This document shows, piece by piece, positions 34,701-46,565 of a stretch of 64,000 bases of DNA. The notes under the pieces were generated by a model, which searched no databases, had not been told where the DNA came from, and saw only the letters and a list, made by a program, of their open reading frames with translations. The translations under genes were made by a program, and so were the position numbers. The first letter of the stretch is position 1. Each line of letters opens with the position of its first letter. The DNA comes from Diprion similis (taxonomy: Eukaryota; Arthropoda; Insecta; Hymenoptera; Diprionidae), in NCBI RefSeq assembly GCF_021155765.1, contig NC_060114.1, positions 1,922,001 to 1,986,000 of the forward strand. The letters run 5' to 3'.

Positions 34701-37700
34701 AAGTTTTATTTTTAGAAAATTAAGTCCCTTTTTTTAATATATATCTTCAGCGCCAGCAAGTGTTTTTCTGCAAAATTTTATTTTCATCAAGGTTTTGCAA
34801 GCGAAATAATTATTTTCATGACGACGTCAAACAGTTGAGAATTTTTCTGTAACCAGCCGACATTTACAGAATAGAGTGGTCACAAGATCGTTATTATTGA
34901 ACTGAATTTAAGTAAACCGTGCACATGCAATCTGCCGAAATATTTGCTACTCTGCTTCAAGGGGGGCTTATACCTATGAGACCAGCCTTAGTAAGTGATA
35001 ATATTATATGAAATAAAATGATGATATCGAAAATCTAATCCGATTAATTGTTTGGGTAATTTTCTTGAACATATGAAAAAATTAGCAGCTCTTTATATTG
35101 AAAACTGTGGGAGGAAATGCAATTTAAAGGTACTGAAATGCTAAAAAAAAAACACAGTTTTCGACGTGATTCGTTGTCATAAGTAATTGGTGTGACATTT
35201 TACAGACATGACTAACAAAATAAAGGGCCCTCTCTTAATTGCGAAGATTGAATGTGTTAGAAATACTCACGTGTTCTCTCGGTAAGAGGTAGATCCTCCT
35301 GTCGATATTCTTGACCACAATGCAGCAGGAAACATAGGCCTTAGCTGTCTCGATATAAACTTTGCCAAACAAGTAAACCACACCGGGTTGTTTGTAAGGA
35401 TCTTCGAAGGCATCCCACCAATAGAATCTAAATACTTTTTCACCTGTTTCATTGACATGTAAAGGAAGGTTCGATTTATCAACCGATACTTCCATCTCTG
35501 TTATTTGTTCTCCAAAATCATCGTCCCATATATCGCTCGGCATATCCTCATTCGTAACCGTCGGCTTTACGTGTTTTTCCTTCAATTCTGGCTGTAAGGC
35601 TTCCGTTTTCTTTAATGTGTCCGTAAACGCTTGATTCGAATCTTCAAAGTCGAAACTTGATAACTGAATAAAACATGTATTTCTTATTTCATTGTAATTG
35701 AAGACAGTTGAGTACCCAGATTACAAATGTATGGAAGAAGAAAAAAAAAAAGAAAAAAAAAAAAAAAATTGTACCATCATAATGATTCTATTTTAATCAC
35801 ATTCTTGGATTAACGCATGGGTATAACCCAAGATTTTGGAAAATCGAAGACATCGACAACATGTGATTGGTAATTGGAGGATCTTTCAATTATGGCTGTA
35901 AACTTTTGCTCGAAGATTATAAGAGCCTATTTTTTAGTATCGTTACGAAATATTTGAGGATCAGAACTGACTTATTCAAATGAAATTATGTTTGTAATCC
36001 TGAGTTACTGTGATTTATATTACTTAATTTAGTTTATATATTTACCGACGCATGATTCAGTTTCATTCCTTAATGTGTATCAGAAGATACAGTATGGCGA
36101 AAATAAATATTGCCTTGAATGAACTGTAGTTCAGTGAATAAAAATCATAATAGTCAGTTGACATAGGTCAATTTGATGGGGCATATATGCGTAAATAGTT
36201 TAAAAAGTAGGCAAATGTTGGGAATTTGTAGGTTGATAAGGAATCGTTTAATTCGATTGGGGTTTTCTTTATTCGAAAGTGTGTGCATCAAGCTTAATTA
36301 ACATATTTTGTTCTAATTGCAATCAATAGGAAGAATTATTACTGACAATAACTTGGCTTATCCAATTATTATCTTGGTACTTCTGATATTTAGTAATTTT
36401 TTTCGATTGTGCCGGATTGCACAAAACTTGTGCCAAATTGTGCTGTATCCTATTTTTCAAAAATTTGGAAAGAACTCGATAATATCAAAAAATTCCGAAA
36501 AACATGAAGAAAATACAAAAAATCAACACCCAGTCGAGTAGATCTGAGATTTTGCAAATTCTTTGATTTTACCGACTTATGTTGTAACGTGTTTTTCCAA
36601 AAAATCGAGAAAACATAGAAGAAAATACAGAAGTTGGCACAATCTTGGCCCAACCCATCACAATCGAAAAAATTTCAAAAGCTCGAGAATAATGGCTGGA
36701 TATTGATTTTCTGTACTTTCTTCTGTGTTTTTTCCGGATTATTTGGTGTTTTTAGAGTTTTTTCCAAGTTTTTGTAAAAGTACAAAACAGCACAAGTTGG
36801 CTTGGTCAATTTTAAACGAGTTTATTTCGAAACCATTTTTTTCAAACTGGATGGACTCATGACTGATACAAACCTTTAGCAATCTCTAGATTCTCTAGAG
36901 AAGTACGTAGGATTTTGTCAATAAATTGCGTAGTTCTTGCGTTATAAACAATTTTTCGACGATTATTTCCTGAAATTTTGATTTTTTTTTTAATCAATAA
37001 CACGCCATTTTTGAAAAAATCAATATTTCAAAAAGATTCTACGTACTTCTCTAGCTGTTTTCATGGATAATCGAAGAAAATTAGATTTTTTTTTCTAGGT
37101 CAAGAATTCCCGGAGATATTGGTCGACTATATACTCTTTTAAAAAAAGACGTCAACTAAGAAATATTGTACAGCCACCACTTTCTTATCAATCGCTACAA
37201 GAAATTTCTTTTTAACATTTCATTGCTGTTATATTAAAAGCCAGTTTACAGAATTTCGATTCATTTGAGCATTGAGGTGAAAACAAAATCCCAAATCTTG
37301 CCTATTTTGTTTGGTTCTAGATCGGCCCCTTCAGAATTTACTGACGTTACTAAACTCAACCTTACGTATATCTCAGTCGTCTAGAACGTGGTTGTGAGGT
37401 AGGATTTATTGCGCTTACATCGTCGGTATATCGGTTGATGTCCTCCTCCATGCTATCGACTGCATGATGCGTGTGACTAGGTTTCGCCTTTTCTACAGTT
37501 GGCAAAGGAACTTCTGAACTTTTATAACTGTTATTTTGTGTTTCCATATCACTGCCATCATCGATCGTTTGACTTATACCGATGGATGATGAACAGAACT
37601 TTGATGTGGATTTAAGGTCCTTTTCCTCTTTCACGCTCTTTTCACTTCTTGTAGCTATATCAAATAGCTGTTCATCTTCGCTGTTATCATCTATTTGCTG

Positions 37701-40076
37701 ACTGGCGCTGGCCACATTAAGCAATGGCTTCTGCAACTCGGGTGGCACTGTTTTTTTCTCATTTGTCCTAGTTTAACGTGAAAAATATTTTAAACAGTCC
37801 ACTTCTATAGATTTGAGTTCACTCAAAATAAATTGCGAGGTCGTAATAATTGCAACTCGGCTGATGTTCAATATATTGCGTTACTAATGCCAAAAGAACG
37901 TATCTCAAAATATAGGTATGCGCTTTTGGCTCTGCAGAACCAAAATTTCTTCAATCAACTTAAAAATGTGTATAATGTATAAATCTATGGAATATTTTTT
38001 TTTTCATTTTTTCCATAGATTTATGAGCCAATCCACCAATTATCAGCGAATGATCTGGACGTCAAAAAATTGATTTTTCTGAAAATTTGTTCCCTTTTAG
38101 TGTGTACTAAGATTGAAAACGTTGCCAAGTTTTCACCTTCTAGGACTTATCGTTCGCTAGAAATGCCACATCAAAGTTTATCATTTTGACCTGACTGAGA
38201 TTTAAATGCGAATTATTTTCGTATCGTTACTGGCATAAAACAATTGCAAATAAAATATGTATCTTACGTGAAAAACTCTGCACATTTCCGAATATATTGT
38301 TCATTTTTGGATAACCTTTCAAAATCAACCTCAAAAACTTGTTTTTAGGTAGAAAACCGCTTTTTCTCATGCGCCGCCAAAATTTATCTTAGTTTTAAGT
38401 TTTTCATGTGAGAAAAATGATGAAACACGTGAAATGTAAGCTCTGTGGGGTTTGCGTTGATGGGAGATATTGCTAAAAGATATTCAAGAATTTTTTGGAC
38501 ATTTCCGTAGATTTTTGGGGACTCTACGAGTGTTGAAGAGATTTGAAAAAATTTTGAATGAGCCTAAAGTTATTGTAGGGTGATACATTACAAGTAGATG
38601 CGTGGAGATTTTAGGAAAAAAAGATGTAGCTTACACAATTTCAAAAGCAATTTACCTCTCGGTGAAAACGGACATGCGGTATAAAAGCGCTAATATTTTC
38701 ACCCCACGATTTATGTAAAAATTGACGAACGTCATGGAATAAATTATGCAGAATTTGCTTCAATTTAACTTACCTTGACTTAGTTTGAGGCCTGACTAAA
38801 AATTTATTTGGTTCGCGAATTTTCTTCGGCTGCACATCTTCTTTACCATTTTTCAACTCTGCCATAAGGTCGTTCAGTATATCGTCATCATCCAGCTTCA
38901 CCTGGGTCTCTTTCTTGGAGGGCATCCCTACGAGCATGTTTCTAATATTTCCTTTTCCCTTGATTGAATTACTCTTCTTTTTCCGAGGTCCATATTCCTT
39001 CGTCTGTGACACTTGTTGAATACTCTCGCTGTCCAAATCGTCATCAAATATCTCTCTACCATCCTCGATGTATCCATTGCCATCTGAATTTCAAGAATAA
39101 AATCAGTTTTTCACTACCAAAACTAAGAACATAATTGCAAACAAAAACATTATATATAGACTAAAAGTTTGACAAGTATTTAAGCATTCTGAAGAAAATA
39201 TTGAGACTAGAAATATTGAGACTGAAGAACCGCAAAAGTGCGGTTTTTCACATATTCTTACGTAGAAAAAAGTGTTGCATTTAAAAACAAACAAAAAAAT
39301 TCTGCATTTGAAGCGGATGTTGGACTCAAACCGTTAATGATACCTAATGGATGACGATATAGATAAGCTAATAAACAAGAAATCCTTTTTTCCAAATAAA
39401 ATATTCATTGTTTTCACCATCATCAACAATCCAATCTTCGATTTGACGTTCGTGAACCTTTTTACTGTACTCGTTCTCATCGACTTCTTCGTACACATTG
39501 GCCACCTCGTCAACCTGGTACTTGTTCTTGCTCCCTTTCAACTGTTTCAGTTTCTCCAAAGCAGAGTAGCGACCCTTTTTATCAATCTTCTGACGCCTTG
39601 CTCGTCCTGTCTGTGGAGCTGGAAAATTTCAAGTTCTGCACTGACGATCAACTGGTTATATAGTTTGAGTGCAAAAATAACAAATGAAGCTTCATTATTA
39701 TTCTTTATACACTTTCACTCTTTCAAATTTGGGATCAATTACGCATATTTCATTATTTTCAGAGTTTGTTTTCATGCACGTTGTAGGATAAATGTACACG
39801 TAAACCAGCCACCTTCAGCAGTCAGCCACTAAACATTTTGGACCAAAATAATATCGAAACTATGCTTTATTTATCAAATTGTGGCATATTATTGGATTGG
39901 TTTACCAAAATACTCGATTTCTGGTAGATGGCTACAGTAGAATATTCACAATTATGTTAGTAATAAAAAAAAGTATAATATTGCTTCGCAAAATCTTCTT
40001 GAAATCCACAGCTATTGCATAAAATTATATTACCTCCTAAGAACAGATTTCTACACCTGGTAGTTTCCAAAGCCAT
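22125..40076 (-). CDS. POLA1: DNA polymerase alpha catalytic subunit
   Basis: Catalytic core of polymerase alpha-primase, the nuclear enzyme that starts replication by extending RNA primers. The minus strand holds 20 exons (39,618 to 22,125; listed in the four module entries) plus a candidate first exon 40,034-40,076. All junction phases agree and the summed length is 4,680 nt, 1,559 codons plus stop, slightly longer than the ~1,460-1,490 of fly and human. N-terminal [17 protein letters not shown], palm motif [10 protein letters not shown], motif [13 protein letters not shown], motif [18 protein letters not shown] and the C-terminal zinc modules are all visible. Introns hold foldbacks and MITEs. 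The first exon and the last ~55 codons are the least certain parts; two acceptors (exons 5 and 8) were chosen by phase. Confidence 0.93.
22534..24790. repeat. Long foldback element in the last POLA1 intron
   Basis: Two long arms are inverted copies. The inner ends ATTCTTAATATATATAGTATT (23,757-23,777) and its complement (23,854-23,877) match essentially perfectly around a 76-bp loop. Outward, matching blocks continue through the TATTGTTATAAGC, GAGAATCTGG and TTGACCGACA words on the left and their complements on the right, to the CTGGTGGCTG block near 22,537 and its partner near 24,780. The left arm carries a separate 357-bp insertion (22,724-23,080). Arms without it are roughly 850-900 bp. 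No coding potential is evident. Confidence 0.85.
22724..23080. repeat. Smaller foldback nested in the left arm of the larger one
   Basis: Left end GGATTGTTCACCAACA (22,724) and right end TGTTGGTGAACAATCC (to 23,080) are inverted; similarity continues through AAACTTTGTG and again at an inner CACGTGTCTCAAA block. The right arm of the host foldback lacks this segment, so the insertion came after the large foldback formed. Confidence 0.8.
25366..25596. repeat. Pogo/Tigger-like MITE with TA duplication
   Basis: Starts CAGTCAGACCATCTCTATAA and ends with the approximate complement (TTATTGAGGGGTCGGATTG), giving imperfect inverted ends of about 25 bp. TA flanks both sides (25,364-25,365; 25,597-25,598). 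Size 231 bp. The CAGTCA...CTCTATAA start is typical of pogo-group MITEs (family knowledge). It lies in the POLA1 intron, 77 bp downstream of exon 20. Confidence 0.65.
28841..30154 (-). CDS. POLA1: POLA1 polymerase core exons (12-15)
   Basis: Exons: 12 29,973-30,154 ([16 protein letters not shown] and motif [10 protein letters not shown]); 13 29,463-29,703 ([15 protein letters not shown] and motif [14 protein letters not shown]); 14 29,144-29,283 ([14 protein letters not shown] and motif C YGDTDSIM, with both catalytic Asp); 15 28,841-29,046 ([12 protein letters not shown] and [10 protein letters not shown]). Donors are GTGAGC, GTACAA, GTGAGT and GTCTGT. All residues expected for two-metal catalysis are retained, so the enzyme should be active. 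Confidence 0.95.
30224..35655 (-). CDS. POLA1: POLA1 exonuclease-like and palm-entry exons (5-11)
   Basis: Exons: 5 35,271-35,655 ([19 protein letters not shown]); 6 33,795-34,163 ([12 protein letters not shown]); 7 32,992-33,202 ([13 protein letters not shown]); 8 32,588-about 32,937 ([15 protein letters not shown]); 9 31,504-31,620 ([15 protein letters not shown]); 10 30,608-30,791 ([14 protein letters not shown]); 11 30,224-30,361 ([19 protein letters not shown]). Exon 5 uses the second AG (ATCAAG) and exon 8 the acceptor AATTAAAG, because the nearer or more obvious AG breaks the frame. Family members keep an exonuclease fold here but lack proofreading; the usual Exo I acidic pair is not evident, in agreement. 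Confidence 0.88.
32086..32580. repeat. Degenerate AGATTTCA tracts and a ~110-bp tandem duplication
   Basis: 32,115-32,300 holds many degenerate copies of AGATTTCA/AGATTTTAC words. The block CAACCAATTACTTACAG...GTAGAGATTTC...GGATGTAAAC (about 32,404-32,467) is repeated as CATCCAATTACATAA...GTAGAGATCTC...GGATGTAAAT (about 32,517-32,580). The second copy ends beside the donor of POLA1 exon 8. Confidence 0.55.
37366..40076 (-). CDS. POLA1: POLA1 N-terminal exons (1-4)
   Basis: Exon 1 candidate 40,034-40,076 (ATG, 14 codons, donor GTAATA, phase 1; low confidence). Exon 2 39,418-39,618 after TTTTCCAG, carrying the conserved start and [12 protein letters not shown]...DWIVDD. Exon 3 38,774-39,083, beginning [16 protein letters not shown] and ending at GTAAGT. 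Exon 4 37,366-37,767, acidic and low complexity. This region tethers the enzyme and binds replisome partners in other animals; it is normally poorly conserved apart from the first motif, as here. Confidence 0.85.
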
Positions 40077-40161
40077 TGATGAATGTAATTACTTCCAGAT
40101 CGCTAATTCTACGTAAAAATCACTGTACTACAATCCATAACGATTTGGGGGAAAAGTTTGG

Positions 40162-40311
40162 AAAAAAATTTGGGCAGCATGTCGAGAAGGCAAAAAACGA
40201 TTACATGCAATTACTCGAGAGTACGGTGTTAAAAGAGCAACGCTCCAAAACCATGTTGCTCGCAGAATCTCAGGTAAACCACGTTTAATGGGACCTGAAG
40301 CTGTCGAGTAA
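40162..40311 (+). pseudogene. psq-type helix-turn-helix fragment of a pogo-like transposase
   Basis: One frame reads IWAACREGKKRLHAITREYG followed by VKRATLQNHVARRISGKPRL and stops at TAA 40,309-40,311. This is the pipsqueak-type helix-turn-helix found at the start of pogo/Tigger transposases and in some BTB regulators. No DDE domain follows within reach, so it is a fragment. It lies just upstream of, and opposite in strand to, the POLA1 candidate first exon. Confidence 0.5.
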
Positions 40312-42537
40312 TCAGCAACGGATAAAACGTTGTCCAAAACAAAAAAAATTAATAACAAAATTTGCAACAAACAATGCCATCATAAATTTTGACATTTTTA
40401 CGTCCATTCCAGCTTTGATAGCAGGTTACTGGCTTCACGATGGCCAAGAACTGGGTCAACTACTGCGAAATTGGACAGATTTTATGAAAACTATCATAAT
40501 TACATTATGCAAGGTTTAATTATCAAGTACAGGATGTGAAATTGGACGGATGTTGCCTGGTTATTCTATTCGTTATGGTGTAAATTCATATTTTGTGGTC
40601 ATACATAAGTAAATTATAAGTTGAGAATAGAGGTGTGTAAAAGTGGCAGACTGCATACGCATCTACCCTATTGATAAAAGTGGAAATAATTGCTAACGTT
40701 CTTCTTCGCTGCGAATACATTATATGTATTCAAATTTTAAAGATTCACAGAAACATTAAAAATAACGAAGCCAAAGTGGCGTTTCAAGTTGCAACTTGTA
40801 ATAACACAGCTAAAGTACTTGTTTTGAAATAATTATTTCGATAATTTATAAACTGACGAAAGTAGATTACATTTTAATGGATTGGCGTTTTTATTCTCGT
40901 TCTATGGCCAATCGTTTTTTCAAAATCTAAACAGATTCCCAGACTTGAGCTGTGATAACAAATCAATGATTCTGTATCATCATTTGTCATTGTGAGTTTG
41001 AAATTCCTAATTTAACAATAAATTCTTTTGAAAAACTGTTATTTCGTACAAAACTTTCTAATATTTTGGAAATTTTTTCAGAAGTCTTTTTGACATAGAC
41101 TTCTATATATAGACACAGATATTGATTTTTGTTTCAATGTATCGTCACAATAACACGACTAATTTTAACTTCGTTCCCTTATGTTACTAAAATAATTATG
41201 GAATTTGTATGTGATGGAATAGCTGTATGATTCAGGTTTCGATGAAAAAAATCCCACCATTAGTAGGACTAATACCTGGTAGACACAAAATACTAAGTAC
41301 AATCGATTGAAACAAGATGGTAAATACTCGTTTCGTTAGAAATTTATTAGTGGACGGAATTTGGTGTTTTCAAAAATAGCATTTACCAAAAACGCATTGT
41401 CACGTCAACGTTACAAGCTTCGATCTCATATAATTCGATGACGTCGCAGAGGCCTCTAAGCTACCATGTGACAAGTTGTGACAGCTGTCGTCAGTGACAC
41501 CATCTCTCTGACGGAGATGGCCAATAAATTTCCATCACAGAATACCCTGAATTTTTCAGGTTTTGCGAACAAAAATCTTTAAAATTTCCCTAACCAATTT
41601 GGATGAATTGGTCATAGCAAATTGAAAAAAAGAAATAATACATACTCGGTGATTTAAATTAACTTCAACAGTGACTCAGTCCTATCTAACCGATGCGCAC
41701 AATCGTTTGTAAGGTGATATTCAGGAATATTCAGTTTGAAGAGAACCATCTCAGAATGGTAAAATTTGTATTTGATATAACTTATCTAAAGCTTAAAAAA
41801 ATTGTGGAACGTATTCGATTGAAAAAAATATAGTAAACGATTCCCCGTCTTTCATAAGAAATGCCTGACGTTTCTCTGACTATTCCTGAATTTCAGTATT
41901 CCATGACATTTCCAAGTTTTCGAAGGAATATGTGACGATGCCCATGCAGATTGACAATAACGAGGTTCTACTGGAAGAAGATCAAATTCGACCATACGAC
42001 AAAGTTTTAGGATGTCTATAGACATCCATCAAACCAATAATGTAAGTGACAATTGTTTGTTGAGGGAATACGACTTGACATTCAAAGGTGCTCGCTGAAT
42101 AAGAAACACTTACGCGCAGGTTCATCCATGCTGATGTAAGAGCGAACCGAGCGAACAATCCAAATGTCGTAAACCTAACAATAACACCACACAACGGAAC
42201 ACTCTGCTCTCTGGGAAGCGAATAATAAGATCATAATCTACCTCACAAATCAGGAGGGAAGCAGAAAGTATAATGGTTAAAACACGCGACTGTTAAAAGT
42301 CGAGAGACTGCATCGATGTGTATACAAAATTTTACAACCTACTACAGTAAAATTAGCGGGAAATTCGCTCCAAGTTGCCAACCACTAGAAACGATGGTAA
42401 AGGTGCCTTCTCATGCGCAGCAAGCAGCAGCCGCAAAATAATCACATGTTCAAAAGTTTCTAGAAATATTTGCTGCTTATGAAAAGTGATTTTGCCTGCA
42501 ACAGCAAGAGCAGTGCTACGAATTCTAACTTACAGGT
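40312..42537. other. No gene seen
   Basis: AT-rich region upstream of POLA1. A stretch at 42,275-42,330 has a tRNA-Asn-like anticodon arm but does not fold as a tRNA. No domain-bearing frame on either strand. Confidence 0.5.
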
Positions 42538-43736
42538 TCAGACACCTACGTAAAGTTGGCCGAGCAGCTTGAGCTTTTTTTAATTTCGACTATACCGATC
42601 GTTTAGTGGTCGATTGGTTGTGATTGTAGCCTAATGAAATCGTTTGGTAGTCAATAGTTGGTTTGATATAAATTAAATAAATCTAGGCGTTAAGTTGGCG
42701 GGATTTTTTTTCAAAGTCACGATAAACTTGATACGAACGTTTGATAGTCCGTCGTTCAGCTGGAAAGCCTAAAAAACTATATCGGAAAATGGGCTGCGGG
42801 GTTCTTCCCCAGATCTAGAAAATCTCCCAGATCTGGCTGGATTTCTCCTGGAGCTATGGAAGCTGCTGAACAGCGAAGAATCAGTTTCAATTATCCTATT
42901 TCTCTCTATTATTCGGCAGTCGTACGTAAAATGCTTATACGAATAAAAAAAAAATTGTCCCCGTACTCGTGAGACCTCATATAATGTTTTGTTACCGGAT
43001 GAAAAAAAATAACATTAGAGGTCAGAGTGTAACGAATAATTTCAATTATTTTCTATTTTATTGATTGTGGTGTACCCGTATGAACGCCTTATGTAATGTA
43101 TACATGAAATGATTGCACTGATGAACTAATTATTTTCGTACTCTTGTGACAGTTCTCCAAGCCTGACAATTGATTACCAATCAAGTCATTACAATATAAT
43201 CAAACGTCGGGAATTCGATATCCATAACCTACAAACTTCAACAAACGATGAAAGTTTTGTTGAAGTTGTGTAGGTCCACGCACACACACACACACACACA
43301 CCCACCAAATATGTATATTTATATGTTACATATATCATATATGAATATATATATATATATATACACACCACAGTGAAATCACCGCGTTTGGTTGGAGAGC
43401 TTTCATAGCTCCAGGAGAAATTCAGCAGATCTAGGGAATTTTATAGATGTGGGAAAGAACCCCGCAGTTTATTTTCCGGTTTGGTTTTTTGGGCTTTCCA
43501 GCCAAACGGCGGATCACCAAACATTCGTATTGAGTTTATCGTGACTACCAAACGATTGCGCGTCGATTAAGCTCCTTTTGAGCTTAGTTGGAGTTAAAAT
43601 AAAAAAAATCCGGCCAACTTGACGTCTTGATTTGTTTAATTGATATCAAATAAACTATTGACTGCCAAACGATTGGTGTAGTCAGAATTAAAAATAGCTC
43701 AAGTTGCATGGCCAACTTTACGTAGGTCGTTCAGAC
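42538..43736. repeat. 1.2-kb foldback element
   Basis: The left arm (about 42,541-42,870) starts near CACCTACGTAAAGTTGGCC; the right arm (about 43,395-43,735) ends with the complement GGCCAACTTTACGTAGG. Shared inverted blocks include GTTTATCGTGAC, GAACCCCGC and AGCTCCAGGAGAAAT. The central ~520 bp contains a CA microsatellite (43,277-43,300) and an AT run (43,343-43,362). No coding sequence is seen. Confidence 0.82.
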
Positions 43737-44046
43737 TAATAAATCGAAAATTGGTATAAACGTTATTTTGTGATATCTTAAAATCAAAAATTACACGAAT
43801 GGCATAAATAATGTCCGCAAATACTTGAAAAAAGAAATGCAGACATTTTAAGAAGACGAAAACTTGCTATTGTGGCAACAGTTGGTGCAATCCCCGCAGT
43901 CACTGATGCAAGTCTGCCGTTTTGCCGCTTGCTGTTCATTTTGAACTTCAAGTGGCGCGGCTAAATACAGTGACATTTATCTAGTGAGAAACTTTGAACT
44001 AATGGGAGTAAAGTTGCGGCTGCAGCTTGCTGTGCACGATATTCCA

Positions 44047-44345
44047 GCTTAACGCGATGTAGCAATCCTACCCTTACCGACCGAGCGAACTCATCCGTTT
44101 CCTTCCTATATTAAATAAACAAACGAACGGAATGAGTGGAAATTTTGACGGTGCATAGCTCTTTTGTAGCGGAATCGGTAAAGGTTATTCATATGCCGAA
44201 AATGGTAAAAAAAAGTGTGGTTTTTTTGACACATGCATATTTGAGGGACTTTCCGCCAGAGCGGAAAGAATGAGGTGTAAAATGAGCCATCGTGCGACTG
44301 TTTTCATGCAATATTGAGCGTAGCGTAGTATAAGTTCTATGTATT
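44047..44345. repeat. Single arm of the dispersed foldback family (copy 2)
   Basis: Has the same ordered blocks as 6,449-6,870 (CTTACCGACCGAG, TTTTGACGGTGC, ATGAGCCATCGTG, TGCAATATTGA) but with a deletion near the TTTCCGC block, and no second arm. Confidence 0.65.
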
Positions 44346-44698
44346 GAGGCCTCTGAGAGCTGGGCGTACGGCCGGTTCGGCTGAGTGTTCATTGGTTAGA
44401 ATCTTCCCTAGGGTTCACTATGAAACAATTCTAACTGCACCATAATCATCTATAGGCGAACTCCAAATAATTGCATTAATTAAATTAGATTATTTTCATG
44501 GTTTATCGACTAAACTAATAATAATATTACTCCCACTTCGAGAATTATCTGCGCCAGTGCTACTGTTAACAAGAATTAGAACTATTATTTGCTGAAATTT
44601 CGGCGGCAGCTAGCTCACGTAAGAAGCGCCAAGTAGGGCCTCCTCGGCCTCCTTCTCTCTATCCTCCATAGAGCGAACAGCCGACCCTATTCATGCGC

Positions 44699-45833
44699 TG
44701 CAGAAGCGGGCACGCTCACTCCCGTGCTATCTTTTGTAAAGACACATTACGGCGCTTTCCAACAACGACACAGAACGACACAGTCGGGAACAGCTGTAAA
44801 GCATGGTTAAACACTGTGTCGGTCGGACGTCAGTCCGTTTTAGAAAAACAGAATTGTTGAAGTGAATATTTAACTAAAGTCATGAAACTCACCGTAATGT
44901 CGCTTCCAAAATTGCAATTCTATGAAATTATTGTTTATTTTTATTTATCAGAAGCAATGATACAATCTACAAGCGTTTCACAAATGTTTTTTTATCCTCC
45001 TGGAGCGCTCAGTGTTCCTAGATTTTTCATAAAATGAATGAGCGAACTCTAGTGACTGAGTTAAGAACCTTAAAACGTTCCAGCAAGCAATAAGGTACAG
45101 AGTTCGACCGTGTAACACCACGGACTTATATAACACAGTGTCACTCTGTGTCTCATCGTTGACTGAGGATCAATTGCCACGAGTTCGTTTCTTGCAACAG
45201 CTCTTTGTTAATTCGTACGTCCTCTATATCTTTGACTCTTACGTCAATTAGTACATTGTATCGACTCTTGCGTCGAATCCTTGGTTTGTTTATATTGTTG
45301 TAAAATTATTCGTCAAATTTATATTTCACGCATTATAAAACGACTCTTGTGTAATATTGTCAATTGTATAACCGTCAATTGTTAAGTGTATATTGTGTAC
45401 TACGAACATTGTCGACGATTCATATCGTTCAGCGCCGGGCAAATATACAAAGAGTCGGATTTCGACGAAAATTTGTAAGTAAGATAAACTTGTATATTCT
45501 GTCCAATTCTTTCTTTCTATACTCTTGGAAATTTAGATATTCCCTTCCTCGGGTCTCCAAATGAACTCCCATGTGAGTAGGGTCTAACAATTATTTACTT
45601 ATATTATTTATTTGCCGACTGAGCCGAGTTGTGTGTATTTCGTTTTCCTTGATTTTGACAATAACTGGCGCCCAACTTATTGTAAGTAAAATTTTGTCTG
45701 AGCCTCGACAGTCACTGACCCAAACCGCGTCGAGTAGAGGCAATTCGAAATAAAATTACAATTTAAATATAAATATTAATAACTCTCGACAATAAGTCGA
45801 AAGAATAGAAGGGAGTGAGTTGCTTCTGTCTCA
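44699..45833 (+). repeat. 5' LTR (partial) with insertion
   Basis: Matches 52,797-53,520 of the 3' LTR except for about 424 extra bases between 44,749 and 45,172. Ends TTCTGTCTCA. An ATTATAAAACG segment near 45,333 could serve as a TATA box; it is conserved in both LTRs. Confidence 0.8.
44755..45172. mobile_element. Probable non-autonomous DNA transposon inside the 5' LTR
   Basis: Absent from the 3' LTR. Ends are imperfectly inverted: left CAACAACGACACAGAACGACACAG, split here as CAACAACGACACAG plus AACGACACAG, against a right end reading outward CAACGATGAGACACAG. The right boundary carries CGTTGACTGAGGAT, also found in the 62.59-kb palindrome. No clear 8-bp duplication, so the superfamily is uncertain (hAT-like at best). 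Confidence 0.45.
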
Positions 45834-45834
45834 A

Positions 45835-45852
45835 TGGTGGCCAACGTGGGGC
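45835..45852 (+). promoter_or_regulatory. Probable primer-binding site, tRNA-Lys-like
   Basis: TGGTGGCCAACGTGGGGC begins one base after the LTR end. From memory it differs at two bases from the canonical tRNA-Lys(1,2) primer site used by some retroelements. Position rather than sequence is the main evidence. Confidence 0.55.
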
Positions 45853-46565
45853 AAGTTTGGGAAGATTGAGTTAAATTGACCATAAATTAATATCGTCAGA
45901 GCGTTCTGTGTCTGAATTCGAACAGTAGAGCGTTAGAAATTGAGACCCAGCATAGCAACAGTATAATAAAATACGCCGAGGTAAAGGCAAGTTCATACAT
46001 AAACAAAGCCATCCCATAGATCGCTTCTCTCTCTGTCTTATAGTATATCTGTTTATTTTCTGTACGTTCTCTTTCGGTTATTTGTTTTATTTATTTTGTA
46101 ACACTGTCATATTGTATATGAATATATATGTCTGCAAACTCACGTCACCGAGTTTAGATCTTGCTTTGACCCGTTGACGAATTAGTATCAAATCAAATTG
46201 TACACACAAAAAACAGTGCGAGAGTCAAAAATCGTTGAATTGTGAAACTGTTATTCGTCAGCACGATTTAAATAGTAATTTCTTAAATGAATAAAAGTTA
46301 GTTATTGTCAATAGATGAAGATCTTGCTCCCGCCTGTTGATGATTGCTTAACAAAATAGAAAATTGTACATTGTATTAAAAATTTTGTTGTTATTGTCTG
46401 ATACAGAAAACACTGGTTAACCCAATGCTTTCAACAACAAGTATTGAAACCTAACTTAAGAATTTCAATAAAATTTAATTTCAATTAATGATGATCGGAC
46501 TAGATACTGGCAAGAGCCACACGGCTTAAGGGAATTAAATTCGCGAATAATGCCCACACCAACAC

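Noticed and set aside
36880..37065. 14-bp inverted repeat AGAGAAGTACGTAG / CTACGTACTTCTCT
   Set aside because: Arms are short and no wider similarity or target duplication is seen in this intron, so support is too weak for an element.
42270..42340. tRNA-Asn-like stretch (TGGTTAA ... CGACTGTTAA)
   Set aside because: The anticodon arm resembles tRNA-Asn(GTT), but acceptor and T arms do not pair and no B box is present. At most a tRNA-derived relic.
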